A DNA stretch of 64,000 nucleotides from Bryobacteraceae bacterium (lineage in GTDB: Bacteria > Acidobacteriota > Terriglobia > Bryobacterales > Bryobacteraceae). Below the pieces are notes generated by a model that was given only the letters and a program-made list of their open reading frames with translations, was not told the origin of the DNA and searched no databases. Numbering within the stretch: the first letter of the stretch is position 1; every line of letters begins with the position of its first letter. Below are positions 37,831 through 47,357 of this stretch, one piece after another. The translations under genes were made by a program, and so were the position numbers. Where the stretch lies: assembly GCA_026129905.1 (NCBI GenBank), contig JAHCHE010000005.1, forward strand, positions 62,001-126,000, written 5' to 3'.

Positions 37831-38910
37831 ATGAAATACCGGAAAAAACTCGAAGAAATCGAAGACCGTCTTGAGAAAGTGACGGCGGAGCTTGCGGACG
37901 CGCGCGTCATCAACGATCCGCAGGCCTACCGCAAGGCTGCCAAGGCCCACCGCGATTTGGAGCCCGTCGTCGTCAAGTATCGGGAGTGGAAGAAGCTTCG
38001 CGCGGACCTTGACGGCGCGCGCCAGATGCTCGTCGAAGACGACGAAGAGTTGCGCCAAATGGCCGCCGAGGATGTCGAGCGCCTGGCGCCGGAACTGGAG
38101 CGCATCGAGGAGGAATTGAAGGTACTGCTGCTGCCCAGGGATCCCAATGACGATAAGAACGTCGTCCTGGAGATCCGGGCAGGCACTGGCGGAGATGAAG
38201 CCACGCTGTTTGCCGCTGAGGTCTTTCGGATGTACTCCCGGTACGCCGAAACGGAGGGCTGGAAAATGGAGGTCACCTCCGCCAGCGAATCGTCGGTCGG
38301 CGGGGTGAAGGAAGTGATCGCGCTGGTGAACGGCGACAAGGTCTATAGCCGCATGAAGTACGAAAGCGGCGTTCATCGCGTGCAGCGCGTCCCGGCTACG
38401 GAAGCTCAAGGGCGCGTACATACCTCCGCCGTCACGGTCGCGGTTCTGCCGGAAGCCGATGAGGTGGAGGTCAAGATCGATCCTAAGGATCTCCGCATTG
38501 ACACCTTCTGCTCGTCGGGGCCGGGTGGCCAGAGCGTGAACACCACGTATTCCGCCGTACGCATCACGCACCTGCCGACGGGACTGGTAGTCTCCTGCCA
38601 GGACGAGAAGTCGCAAATCAAGAACCGGGCCGCGGCCGAACGCGTCCTGCGGTCGCGCCTCTACGAAATCGAGTTGGCGAAACAGCAGGCGCAGATCGGC
38701 GCCGAGCGCCGCAGTATGGTGGGCTCCGGCGACCGCAGCGAGAAGATCCGGACCTACAACTTTCCCCAGAATCGCGTGACCGACCACCGCATCGGCTTCA
38801 CCCTTCACCAACTCGACCAGGTGATGGACGGCCGCCTCGACCCGCTTGTCGACGCCCTTACCACGCATTACCAAGCGGAGAAGCTCAAGCAGCAGGACGA
38901 GAGAGAGTGA
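37831..38910 (+). CDS. prfA: Peptide chain release factor 1
   Basis: A 359-residue RF1 of standard length. Stop-codon recognition motif PAT is in [14 protein letters not shown]; the catalytic GGQ is in [46 protein letters not shown] is the domain 2 start. The ATG at 37831 gives a standard coiled domain 1 ([20 protein letters not shown]). It terminates translation at UAA and UAG. It overlaps prmC by four bases, whose product methylates the GGQ Gln. Confidence 0.98.
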   Translation: MKYRKKLEEIEDRLEKVTAELADARVINDPQAYRKAAKAHRDLEPVVVKYREWKKLRADLDGARQMLVEDDEELRQMAAEDVERLAPELERIEEELKVLLLPRDPNDDKNVVLEIRAGTGGDEATLFAAEVFRMYSRYAETEGWKMEVTSASESSVGGVKEVIALVNGDKVYSRMKYESGVHRVQRVPATEAQGRVHTSAVTVAVLPEADEVEVKIDPKDLRIDTFCSSGPGGQSVNTTYSAVRITHLPTGLVVSCQDEKSQIKNRAAAERVLRSRLYEIELAKQQAQIGAERRSMVGSGDRSEKIRTYNFPQNRVTDHRIGFTLHQLDQVMDGRLDPLVDALTTHYQAEKLKQQDERE

Positions 38911-39740
38911 CGATCGCGACGGCGCTCCGGCAAGGGGAGCAGCTCCTTGCCGAAGGCGGCGTCGCCGCACCCCGGCTGACGGCGGAGGTTCTTCTGGCCC
39001 ACGCCATGGGCTGCGGTCGCGCTTATTTCTACGGCCATCCCGAGCAGGAACTCACACAGATTCAATGGCTGCACTTTGGGCGCTACCTGCACGAGCGATT
39101 AAGAGGGAAACCGAGCCAGTACATCACCTGTCGCCAGGAGTTCTACGGCCGCCCGTTCCGCGTTACGCAGGCCGTCATGATCCCGAGGCCGGAAACCGAA
39201 CACCTTGTCGAAACGGCCATCCGGCTTGGGCGGCGCGCGGCCACCGTTGTCGACGCGGGCTGCGGCTCCGGCGCGATCGCGGTGACGCTTCAGCTCGAAT
39301 TGCGAACCCGCGTCCTGGCGACGGATATCTCCGCCGAGGCTTTGGCGGTGGCATCGGAAAACGCGCGGCGCCTGGCCGCGGCGATCGACTTCCTGCGGTG
39401 CGACCTGGTGAGCGCGGTCGCGGACGCGAGCGTCGATCTGCTGGTCTCGAACCCGCCGTACGTTCCGCTGACGGAGAAAGACGCGCTCCAACGGGAGGTC
39501 CGGGACTGGGAACCGCCGGTGGCGTTGTTCGGGGGGCCCGAGGGGCTTGACTTCTACCGGCGGCTGGCCGCCGAGGGCGCTCGCATTCTGCGGCCCGGCG
39601 GCTGGCTGATGGTGGAAATGGGCATTCGCCAGTTGCAGCCGATTCGCGAGATGCTGGGAACGGATTGGACTGAAGTCCGGGTGAGCGACGATCTGGCCGG
39701 TCTGCCGCGGGTGCTGGCGGCGCGATTGCCCGGCCGTTAG
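38907..39740 (+). CDS. prmC: Release factor glutamine methyltransferase
   Basis: A 277-residue PrmC. N-terminal helical domain ([29 protein letters not shown]), then [29 protein letters not shown] motif [19 protein letters not shown], and the N-methyltransferase signature [16 protein letters not shown]. The GTG start overlaps the prfA stop (GTGA), so the enzyme is co-made with its substrate RF1. Confidence 0.96.
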   Translation: MTIATALRQGEQLLAEGGVAAPRLTAEVLLAHAMGCGRAYFYGHPEQELTQIQWLHFGRYLHERLRGKPSQYITCRQEFYGRPFRVTQAVMIPRPETEHLVETAIRLGRRAATVVDAGCGSGAIAVTLQLELRTRVLATDISAEALAVASENARRLAAAIDFLRCDLVSAVADASVDLLVSNPPYVPLTEKDALQREVRDWEPPVALFGGPEGLDFYRRLAAEGARILRPGGWLMVEMGIRQLQPIREMLGTDWTEVRVSDDLAGLPRVLAARLPGR

Positions 39741-39784
39741 AGAAGATGTGCAAAGCTAGTACCTCGGAGGCATCAGCGAGACAG

Positions 39785-41665
39785 ATGACTCGACTTTGGA
39801 TAGCGCCGCTTGTTGTGTGCCTGTTCGCTCCGGCGGGCGCGCTCAGCCAAACTGACGAGGACTTTTTCGACAACACCGTCGTCCACGAGATCCGGCTGAC
39901 GCTCCAGCCCGGCGACTGGCAGGCCCTGCGCGACAACTACCTGCTGAACACGTACTATCCATGCGACTTCGGCTGGAACGACATCACCGTCGGCAACATC
40001 GGGATCCGCTCGCGCGGTTCCGGGAGCCGCAGCCCGGAGAAGCCGAACCTGGCGGTCAGCTTCGACCAGTACGTACAAAATCAGCGGTTCCTGGGCCGCA
40101 AGACGATCAACCTCAAGGCCAATAACCAGGACGCCTCGATGATGCGCGAAACCGTCAGCATGCTGCTGCTCGCGCGCATGGGACTGCCCGCGCCGCGCGA
40201 GGCGCACGCGCGCCTGTTCGTCAACGGTGAATTCTTTGGTCTTTACGCGATTGTCGAACCGATCAACAAGGATTTTCTTACGCGCGTTTTTCAGGAAAAC
40301 GGCGGGTATTTGTACGAATTCAGCGCTCGCCAGTACTACTATTTCGAATATCTCGGCGACGATCCGGCGCAGTACTCGTTTTTCGAGCCGAAGACGCACG
40401 AAAGCAAGCCCCAGATGGAAACGCTCGTGCAGATGATCCATACAATCAATTTCGCGCCCGACGCTGAATTTCAGGCCGCGGTCTCGGAGTACGTGGACTT
40501 GAAAACGTTCCTGACGCTCATCGCGGTGGACAACTACCTGGCGGACGTGGATGGCGCGTTGAGCGACGTATTCGGCATGAACAACTTCTATCTCTACCGG
40601 CCCGAGGACAGCAACGTCGCAACCTTCCTACGGTGGGACCCGGACCTGACGTTCAGCTACGCGAGGCGGCCCGTTCTGCAAGGCATCGCCGAGAATGTGC
40701 TGGCGAGGCGCGCCTTTGAGGTTCCGGAGTTGCGCAACCTCTACCTCGAGGCCATGCTCCAGGCGGCGTCGTTGGCCGGAGGCGAAGGCGGGTGGATGCA
40801 GGAGGAACTCCGGCGCCAGTACGACCTGATCGCCGAGGATGCGCGCCGGGACCCTCACAAGGTGTGCCGGGAGTTCGGCGAACTGCCGCGGGCCTGCAAC
40901 GCGGAGGATTTCGAAGCGGAAGTCGTCCGAATGCTGGCTTTCGCCGCGGAGCGCCACCAATACGTGGTGGAAGAAACCGGACGGCTGTTGCGTCTTGATG
41001 GTCCGCGCTTGAGCGAGAACGGCGCGCTGACCGCCGGCTCCAGCGTTCCGGCGCTGGTTCCCGGATCGCTGGCCACGCTGTACGGAGCGTCCCTTGCCGA
41101 AAAGCCTGCCGAGGCGACTTCCCTGCCCCTTCCCAACACGCACTTCGGCGTCAGCGTAACCGTGAACGGCATCCCGGCGCCCCTGCTCTTCGTGTCGCCG
41201 ACCCAGGTGAACTTCCAGGTCCCGTGGACGACGCCGCAAGGCAAGGCGACCGTCCGGCTATCGCTCTACGGCATGCCGAGCAATACCATCGAGACGACGG
41301 TGGCGCCGGCGGTTCCCGGGATCTTCGTGGCCGTCCACGCAGCGGACTACGGTTTGATCACAATGGCCCGGCCGGTTGAAGCCGGCGAAGCGATCGTTCT
41401 GTTCGCCACCGGATTGGGGCAGGTAGACCCGATGCCGCTCGACGGCGAAGCCCCCGGCGAATTCCCATCGGTGATGGTTGATCGGCCGGAGTTGACGATC
41501 GGCGGCCGGCCGGCGCAGGTTTTGTTCGCGGGACTGGCGCCGGGGATGGTCGGCGTCTTTCAGATCAATGCGCTGTTGCCCGCCGAGATCCCGAGCGGCG
41601 CTACGCCACTGGTGCTCAGCGTGGGAGGTGAGGCCTCTCCCGCCTGGCTCGTCGTCGCCCGATAA
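39785..41665 (+). CDS. CotH-kinase-family exported protein with a TIGR03437 C-terminal domain
   Basis: A 626-residue exported protein with a signal peptide (LWIAPLVVCLFAPAGALSQ). The CotH-like kinase part is visible from HEIRLTLQPGDWQALRDNY: the KTINLKANNQDASMMRETVSMLLL active-loop region, FVNGEFFGLYAIVEPINKDFL, VDLKTFLTLIAVDNYLADVDG and FLRWDPDLTF (Mg site DxD-like). From about residue 425 it carries the Solibacter-type TIGR03437 domain (LVPGSLATLYGASLA, FVSPTQVNFQVPW, ATGLGQVDP). CotH proteins phosphorylate spore or secreted proteins elsewhere; here the substrate is unknown. The ATG at 39785 is preferred over 39746. Confidence 0.88.
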   Translation: MTRLWIAPLVVCLFAPAGALSQTDEDFFDNTVVHEIRLTLQPGDWQALRDNYLLNTYYPCDFGWNDITVGNIGIRSRGSGSRSPEKPNLAVSFDQYVQNQRFLGRKTINLKANNQDASMMRETVSMLLLARMGLPAPREAHARLFVNGEFFGLYAIVEPINKDFLTRVFQENGGYLYEFSARQYYYFEYLGDDPAQYSFFEPKTHESKPQMETLVQMIHTINFAPDAEFQAAVSEYVDLKTFLTLIAVDNYLADVDGALSDVFGMNNFYLYRPEDSNVATFLRWDPDLTFSYARRPVLQGIAENVLARRAFEVPELRNLYLEAMLQAASLAGGEGGWMQEELRRQYDLIAEDARRDPHKVCREFGELPRACNAEDFEAEVVRMLAFAAERHQYVVEETGRLLRLDGPRLSENGALTAGSSVPALVPGSLATLYGASLAEKPAEATSLPLPNTHFGVSVTVNGIPAPLLFVSPTQVNFQVPWTTPQGKATVRLSLYGMPSNTIETTVAPAVPGIFVAVHAADYGLITMARPVEAGEAIVLFATGLGQVDPMPLDGEAPGEFPSVMVDRPELTIGGRPAQVLFAGLAPGMVGVFQINALLPAEIPSGATPLVLSVGGEASPAWLVVAR

Positions 41666-41706
41666 CCGATCGAGTCAACTCGGGATAGCCGCCGCCCGCG
41701 CCGCCT

Positions 41707-42774
41707 TCACCCGGCCCATGCCGCCAGAATCCCGTCCACCCGCTCGGCGACCTCCGCCCGCGCCAGCGGCCTCTCCGCACCCGCCGCCAAGAGCGTATCG
41801 TACGGCGTGTACTTGTGGCGGACGGCGGCCCTCACCGCCGCCTCCAGCGCCCCCTCCTCCAGGCTCCGTCCCGCCGCGGTCCGCCCCACCCGGCCGCTGC
41901 CCCGCAATGCTGTATGTCCGGCGATCGCCGCCGCTTCCGCCGGCGGGCAGCGTGGAAACAGGCGCCGTATCTCCACGGTCATCCGCTCGATCAGCTCCAT
42001 GTCCTCCCGGCGCCGCCGCGCCGCGCCTGCCTGCCTCGCTTTCGCTCGTTGATCGGCGTCCTCGAAGCAATCCTGTTCCGCCCGCTCGAGCGCCGCCGGC
42101 GCCACCAGGATGCCCTGCCTTTCGTACCGCCCGCGGGACCGGCTGAAGCGCACCACCACCGCCGTCCGCTCGCTGTACTTCGTTGCCCGCCGCGTCAGCG
42201 CCGCGTCGCCGGCCGGAAGGTACTCCAACTCGTCCATCTTCGCGCAGGCCAGGCACAGCGGCTGCTCCCCGTCCATGAAAAGCAGGCTTCCCGATTCGAG
42301 TTTGACGCCGCACTCGGAACACTCGGAGTCGCGCAGGATCTGGAACACCACTGGCGCCGAGGGCTTGCTTGCCTTCTCCGCGAGCCGCTCGCGCTTGCGC
42401 TCCGTCAGGGCGGGTGAGACGTAATGCGTGCGGTAGTTTCGCTCCAGGTCCGGATCTCCGCTTTTGCTGAATTGGAGGTCCACGGTCCCGCCGCGCGTGT
42501 GGCGCACGTACCGCGTTTCGCTCGGGTTCAGCCCCTTTTCCCGTGCCCACCCCTGGAACGCCTCCATCGCCCGCGAGATCTTCGCCAGGCTTCCTTGAAT
42601 CACGCTTTCCAGGTAGTCGATCCGGCCGCGCCGCCAGGATTCGACGTGGACCGGCGCCAGGAGCCGCGCGCCGGTCAGGATGTCGATCGCGCTCACGAAC
42701 TGCTGCCGCGCCAGCGCCTCCTCCGCCGCCCGGATCACCCGGCTTTCGATCTCCTCGCTCCGGTTCCCGCCCAT
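41707..42774 (-). CDS. DUF2293 domain protein with a central zinc-ribbon-like motif
   Basis: A 355-residue protein. The C-terminal region RRLFPRCPPAEAAAIAGHTALRGSGRVGRT followed by RHKYTPYDTLL and AGAERPLARAEV is the DUF2293 pattern seen in fungi and actinobacteria. In the middle there is CSECGVKL and CLACAK about 20 residues apart, a probable Zn-binding four-Cys unit. The N-terminal third is helical and basic. DUF2293 function is unknown, often linked to DNA or tRNA-related contexts. Start at the ATG at 42774 (MGGNRSEE); an earlier ATG at 42804 is possible. Confidence 0.78.
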   Translation of the reverse strand: MGGNRSEEIESRVIRAAEEALARQQFVSAIDILTGARLLAPVHVESWRRGRIDYLESVIQGSLAKISRAMEAFQGWAREKGLNPSETRYVRHTRGGTVDLQFSKSGDPDLERNYRTHYVSPALTERKRERLAEKASKPSAPVVFQILRDSECSECGVKLESGSLLFMDGEQPLCLACAKMDELEYLPAGDAALTRRATKYSERTAVVVRFSRSRGRYERQGILVAPAALERAEQDCFEDADQRAKARQAGAARRRREDMELIERMTVEIRRLFPRCPPAEAAAIAGHTALRGSGRVGRTAAGRSLEEGALEAAVRAAVRHKYTPYDTLLAAGAERPLARAEVAERVDGILAAWAG

Positions 42775-42823
42775 CGATGCGCTCCTGACGACAGCGTAGT
42801 GCAAACGAGAACCGCGCCGCGGC

Positions 42824-44245
42824 TTAAGCGATTACCGGTTCGATCCCGTACAGCCGGCAGTACGCCTTCAACTCGCTCTTGCAATCGCCGTAGAAGAAGA
42901 TCTGGTGGAACCCCGGGTAGTCGAGCAACTCCGGCCGTCCGTCGAGTTCCACCATCACCGAAACTACGCAGCCACCGGCCGGCGGAACCGAAACGTTGTC
43001 CACCACGGACCCAGTCGAGATGACCATCCTCGGCTTTGGCGCCCCCTCCTGGCGTAGTAGAAGATCGGCCACCGTCACCCGCTCCCCGATAGACCACCGC
43101 GGCACGGGCACGGCATCGCGCTTGCCGTGGTGATACGAAAGGAAGTACGGCTCGGGCGGCTGCGACCAGCCGCGCAACCGCGTCGGACAGGTGCAGTGCG
43201 CCCCGAGCAGGCAGTTCCGCGCGGTCTCCGGCACAGGGTCCTGCTGGAATCCCGGCCGATCGAACAGGTATTGAACCAGCGCGTGCGTCACCGCCGCGCC
43301 CAGGTCCGCCTCGCACGCCGCGGGAATCCCGTCGTCCAGCATTGACGACCACGAAATGCACGGCAGGCTCACCTTCGTGTGGCCGAGCGCCCCGAGACAG
43401 TCCATCGTGATGCCGTCGCCTTCTTCCCGCTCCAGGATCGACCGCGCCACCATGTAGCTCTTCACGCCCTTGATCACGTCCTCCTCGCCCGGACCATGGA
43501 TCGCCGTCGCTCCCCCGATGTAGCGCGCCGCCATCGCCCGGACCTCCTCGCTCACCGGTGTTCGCTCATACTCTTCGAGGAACGTCGCAGCGGGAACGTA
43601 GCGTAGGCGCGTGCCGGTGTCGGCCAGCCGATCGTCTCGCCGCTCGGCCCCTGCCAACACGATAAAGCGCATCTCGCGAAGCCGCGCGCCGGCCTTGATC
43701 ATCTTCAAGCCGAACGCGGCTTGCCGGAAGTCGTCCGTAGAGGCGATGAACAGGCCACTCCGCCGCGCCAGCGGCGCCGTGTTGGTGGTGAACGCCGCGC
43801 CGATGGGAGCGAAGACAATCGTCGGCACGCCGCTCGCCGCCGCCTTGGCCGCCGTGGGCCACGCGTGTTCCTGCCGGTCGAGCAGCGCCACAAACAGCCC
43901 ATCGGCCTTCTCGGCGATCGCCCCGGCGATCCAGGCTTCCGCCTCCGCTTCCGAGCAAACCGGCTCGGACCGGATGTCGATGCGCATGCCCAACTCACCG
44001 GCCGCCGCCTGGAGCTGCCGGCGGTAATTGAGCAGCGCCGTCTGGCCGTCGTAGATCTGGCCCGGCCACAGCATGCCGTAATCCCCCTGGCGGCGCACGA
44101 ACGCCGCTTTCACCCGGGGCTGATACTTCGCTCCAGGACCCGCCGGGCGGATACCGGACGCGCCAATCCGCGCGTAGAGCGGCGCGAGCAGACCCGCTCC
44201 GGCGGCGCTGACGAGAAAACGGCGGCGAGACGGCCGGTTGTTCAT
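42824..44245 (-). CDS. Tat-exported FucI-like (L-fucose/L-arabinose isomerase fold) protein
   Basis: A 473-residue protein with a clear Tat leader (SRRRFLVSAAGAGLLAPL). The rest follows the L-fucose isomerase-like fold: an N-terminal Rossmann-like part (GIRPAG..., WIAGAIAEKADGLFVALL, ASGVPTIVFAPIGAAFTTN) and the C-terminal region with DCLGALGHTKVSLPCISWSSMLDDGIPAACEADLGAAVT, the AACEaD element of the isomerase metal site, and DGRPELLDYPGFHQIFFYGD. Activity is unknown; being exported, a sugar-binding role is also possible. Divergent from the GH88/105 gene (85 bases between starts). Confidence 0.75.
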   Translation of the reverse strand: MNNRPSRRRFLVSAAGAGLLAPLYARIGASGIRPAGPGAKYQPRVKAAFVRRQGDYGMLWPGQIYDGQTALLNYRRQLQAAAGELGMRIDIRSEPVCSEAEAEAWIAGAIAEKADGLFVALLDRQEHAWPTAAKAAASGVPTIVFAPIGAAFTTNTAPLARRSGLFIASTDDFRQAAFGLKMIKAGARLREMRFIVLAGAERRDDRLADTGTRLRYVPAATFLEEYERTPVSEEVRAMAARYIGGATAIHGPGEEDVIKGVKSYMVARSILEREEGDGITMDCLGALGHTKVSLPCISWSSMLDDGIPAACEADLGAAVTHALVQYLFDRPGFQQDPVPETARNCLLGAHCTCPTRLRGWSQPPEPYFLSYHHGKRDAVPVPRWSIGERVTVADLLLRQEGAPKPRMVISTGSVVDNVSVPPAGGCVVSVMVELDGRPELLDYPGFHQIFFYGDCKSELKAYCRLYGIEPVIA

Positions 44246-44329
44246 TCCAGACCTCCTGGTCGGGAATATAGCACAACGGGCCCGTTACTCCGGTTTCAGT
44301 CGCCCGCCTGCGGTGATACGATTTGCCGC

Positions 44330-45427
44330 ATGGCCTCTTTTTTGCGAATCCTCGTCGTATTCATCTGCGTCGCCTGCCTCCTGCCCGGGGCCGACCCGCA
44401 CGCCGCCCGTTGGCGCTCCGTCGCCGACCGCCTCATCCAGACTCCCGTCGACTCCTACCCCTTCGATTGGGGCGAGGGTGTTCAGGCCATCGGCCTGATG
44501 AAAATCCACGAGCGCGCCCGCGACGAGCGCTACGCCGATTACGTCGAGAAATGGGCCGGACTCTTCCTGCCCCGGGACGTCAACGAGTTGTTGAACGCCG
44601 GACCGGCGGCCAAAGGCGGCCGCTCCGGCTACTGCGGCCACTGGAGCCCGGCAACCGCCATCCTGTACCTCTACCAGGCGCGCGGCAAACCGGAGCATCT
44701 CGCCCTGGCCGAAAAGGTGAACGACTTCATCCGCGAGGGCGCCGAACGAAGCCCCGAGGGCGGGCTGGGCCACTGGCAAGGCAGCAACCAGTACTGGGTG
44801 GATACGCTCTACATGGCCTGCCCGCTGCTCGCCGGGCTCGGTAAGCTTCAGCGCAAGCCGGAGTACGTTGAGGACGCCGGCAACCAGATCGTCGTGTTCG
44901 CCCGCCACTTGCAGGAGCCCAAAACCGGCCTCTTCTACCACATGTGGGACTGGAGTAAGCGCGAAAGGACGAATGAACCCTGGGCCCGCGGCAACGGCTG
45001 GGTGATCATGTCTCTGGCCGACTCCTTCGAGGCGATGGACCGCGGTCACCGCCTGTACGCCGATCTGAAGAACATCGCCGAGCGGCTGGCGAAGGGCCTC
45101 CAGGCATCGCAACAGAAGGACGGCCTGTGGCGCACCGTCATGGACGACCCGGAGAGCTACCCCGAGTCCTCCGCCACCTCGATGGCCTGCTACGGCGTGC
45201 TCAAGTTGGTGCGGCTGGGCGTGCTGCCGAGATCGTACATCCCAATGGCCCGCCGCGCCTGGTCCGTCGTGAACGACCTTTACATCAAGGACGGCGTCGT
45301 CACTGGCGTCTCCGCCGGCACCGGCCCCCAAGGCAGCAAGCACTACCGCGAGCGCCCCGTCGGAACCTTCACCTGGGGCACGGGCGCCTACCTCTTGGCC
45401 GGCAGCGAAATCGACCGCCTGGAATAA
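44330..45427 (+). CDS. Exported glycoside hydrolase family 88/105 (unsaturated uronyl hydrolase-like)
   Basis: A 365-residue secreted protein: signal peptide (LRILVVFICVACLLPGAD), then an (alpha/alpha)6 barrel with FDWGEGVQAIGLMKIHE, GHWQGSNQYWVDTLYMACPLLAGLG (the catalytic Asp lies in WVDTLYM), WDWSKRERTNEPWARGNGWVIMSLADSF and YPESSATSMACYGVLKLVRLG. This is the YteR/RhiN-like family acting on unsaturated galacturonyl-rhamnose or similar. It is divergent from the exported FucI-like gene, which suggests joint work on pectic or deoxy-sugar material. The longer upstream frame is antisense shadow. Confidence 0.9.
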   Translation: MASFLRILVVFICVACLLPGADPHAARWRSVADRLIQTPVDSYPFDWGEGVQAIGLMKIHERARDERYADYVEKWAGLFLPRDVNELLNAGPAAKGGRSGYCGHWSPATAILYLYQARGKPEHLALAEKVNDFIREGAERSPEGGLGHWQGSNQYWVDTLYMACPLLAGLGKLQRKPEYVEDAGNQIVVFARHLQEPKTGLFYHMWDWSKRERTNEPWARGNGWVIMSLADSFEAMDRGHRLYADLKNIAERLAKGLQASQQKDGLWRTVMDDPESYPESSATSMACYGVLKLVRLGVLPRSYIPMARRAWSVVNDLYIKDGVVTGVSAGTGPQGSKHYRERPVGTFTWGTGAYLLAGSEIDRLE

Positions 45428-45563
45428 GGAAAGCCCAAGCAGGACGTAATGCTTGGCTGCCGCGGTCCCAGACCAGAGCGCAGTCACGTCAGCGCGACAC
45501 GGTCGCCGTCACGGCCAGGGCGCAACGAATTCGAACCGCAAGAATCTCTGGATTCGGCTGAAG

Positions 45564-46883
45564 TCAGCGGAGCATTGCGGGGCCGAGCTCCGCTTGCATG
45601 CGGGGGTCGGACCACAGTTTTTGCACGGCGCCGCCGCGGTCTCCAGCGTTCTCCTTAGACCAAGACGAGTCCAGGGTGGCCCCGGCCCGAACCAGCAACG
45701 CGACCACATCATAATAGCGTCCGCGGTCGGCCGTATCCGGAGCGTTGCCCCACGCGTACAGCGCCCATTCAAGCGGCGACGCGTGGTAACTATCATCCCT
45801 GGCGTGGACGGGCGCGCCGCGTTCCAACAGAAGTTTCACCGTATCCGCATGTCCGCCGTAAGCAGCCCAATGCAGTCCCGTCTGTCCGTCATGGGGGAGT
45901 TTCCGGTCCACGTCCATGCCGCGCCGCAACAGGAAATCGGCGACAGCCGTTCGGCCGAACTCACAGGCCCACGCGAATCCGTCCCGCACCTGCACCGGCG
46001 TGGCGGACGGCTTCCGGCTGCCGCCGCGCATGAGGCCTCTCACGATATCGAGCCTTCCGACACCCGCTGCCGCCTCGAGGTCCAGCCGGGCGCCGCGGTT
46101 TGCCAGGAACTCGGCAGCGACGCCGCGACCGTTACGGAGACAGGCAACGACCGCGCTTCCACCATCCGGGGCATCGATTGCCGCTCCCCGGCAAATAAGT
46201 AGCTGCATCAGCGGGATCTGGACGCCGGCTGCTTCCGGGTGGCAACTGGTGGCGGTCAATCCCAAAGTTGTGCACCGGCCGCCATAGGCGTTCGAGTCGG
46301 CGTTGACGTCCGCGCCGGCATCGAGCAACAGCCTGGCGATGCCGACAATGTTCGGGGGCGTCTTCTGGCGGAAGTCCTCGATGCCGTTCGCGGAGACGTA
46401 ATGGAGCAGCGTCGAACGATGCGCCCGGGTGGAGCGCGCTCGCACGAGGCCGGGATCCTCCCGTAGCAGCTTTTCAAGCGTGGCGAGATCACCGCTCACG
46501 ATCGCGTCCGCGGCCCGTTCGAATGCCGCCACAGACGAGCCGACGCGGATGAGAGCTTCCAAGTGCCTGGTAAACGACGCCCAGGTCGCGAAACCGTGGC
46601 TTTGCGCGATGAACAAGCGAGCGCCGGCCAACGCGCACCGGGCAACGCCGTCATTCGATTGACGAAGACTTTCCCATTGACGGACGAGTCGTTCGGCGCA
46701 TCTCCCAATCACGTCCGGCGCGATCATCTCGCCGCGCAAGAGGTCCAGCATCTCTAACCAACTCTCAGCCCAATCGCGAATGCGGGCAGGGCTGCCCGAC
46801 CGGCAGGCGAGCTGGAGGTCTTTGGCGAGCTTCGTATATTGGTCGAGATCGGGGCGGGGCGGAATGGGAAGCGCGTCGGACAT
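45564..46883 (-). CDS. Ankyrin-repeat protein
   Basis: A 439-residue protein with no signal peptide. After a helical N-terminal part (about 1-130; LDQYTKLAKDLQLACRSG), ankyrin repeats follow: LHYVSANGIEDF, GIARLLLDAGADVNADSNAYGG, PLMQLLICRGAAIDAPDGGSAV, LDIVRGLMRGG, VADFLLRRGMDVDRKLPHDGQTGLHWAAYGGHADTVKLLLERGAPVHARDD. A protein-binding role is likely. It is divergent from the PadR/ADOP operon across a 474-base gap. The 136 bases after its stop hold nothing visible. Confidence 0.88.
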   Translation of the reverse strand: MSDALPIPPRPDLDQYTKLAKDLQLACRSGSPARIRDWAESWLEMLDLLRGEMIAPDVIGRCAERLVRQWESLRQSNDGVARCALAGARLFIAQSHGFATWASFTRHLEALIRVGSSVAAFERAADAIVSGDLATLEKLLREDPGLVRARSTRAHRSTLLHYVSANGIEDFRQKTPPNIVGIARLLLDAGADVNADSNAYGGRCTTLGLTATSCHPEAAGVQIPLMQLLICRGAAIDAPDGGSAVVACLRNGRGVAAEFLANRGARLDLEAAAGVGRLDIVRGLMRGGSRKPSATPVQVRDGFAWACEFGRTAVADFLLRRGMDVDRKLPHDGQTGLHWAAYGGHADTVKLLLERGAPVHARDDSYHASPLEWALYAWGNAPDTADRGRYYDVVALLVRAGATLDSSWSKENAGDRGGAVQKLWSDPRMQAELGPAMLR

Positions 46884-47309
46884 CCAAGTCTCGTTTCACA
46901 GCGCGCCCGGAGTGCCTGCCGCAGATGGGCCGGCGCGTGCCTTGCCGCGGACTGGATGCGCCCCTCGCGCCAGAATTACTTATACCATTGCCGGACCATA
47001 ATCCCGGAGACAGTCGCCGAAATTGGGCCACCCGGTTCCCGTATTCCGCGCTCCGACCGAACGGGCAGGCGATCCATGGAAGGTGGCGCCGGCGTGTCGG
47101 AAACGTTTTTGACCCTGCCCTCACTGTTCCGCGTCCGAAGGAGCGATCGTGACTCCCAGCATGGCTCGTGTGCCGCGGACAAGGGCTCGCTGGAACACGA
47201 CGAGATCCAGGGCAAGCTCGATGGTCTCCGTAGCGGTCGGCAGCCGTGTTCAGCGAACAAGAAGCGGAGCGCCTGATGCCGGGCCTTTGGCCAGCCAAGG
47301 CGGACGGGC
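46884..47309. other. Intergenic region without a recognisable gene
   Basis: The gap before the PadR gene has short frames on both strands but none with family similarity, start signals or normal residue composition. No transposon ends or strong hairpins are evident. Only its right end (47310 onward) holds a promoter. Confidence 0.5.
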
Positions 47310-47348
47310 TTGCGCAACAACGCTTTGATCGTCTACAATTGTTGATCA
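47310..47348 (+). promoter_or_regulatory. Promoter and palindromic operator of the padR-permease operon
   Basis: TTGCGC (47310-47315), an 18-base spacer and TACAAT (47334-47339) form a sigma-70-like promoter ending about 12 bases before the padR ATG. The -10 box is flanked by TGATC (47326-47330) and GATCA (47344-47348), an interrupted palindrome placed where a PadR repressor would block transcription. Autoregulation is inferred. Confidence 0.45.
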
Positions 47349-47357
47349 TCTAGGCAT

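Noticed and set aside
46884-47357. Possible gene in the gap before padR
   Set aside because: All frames give unnatural composition and no family similarity.
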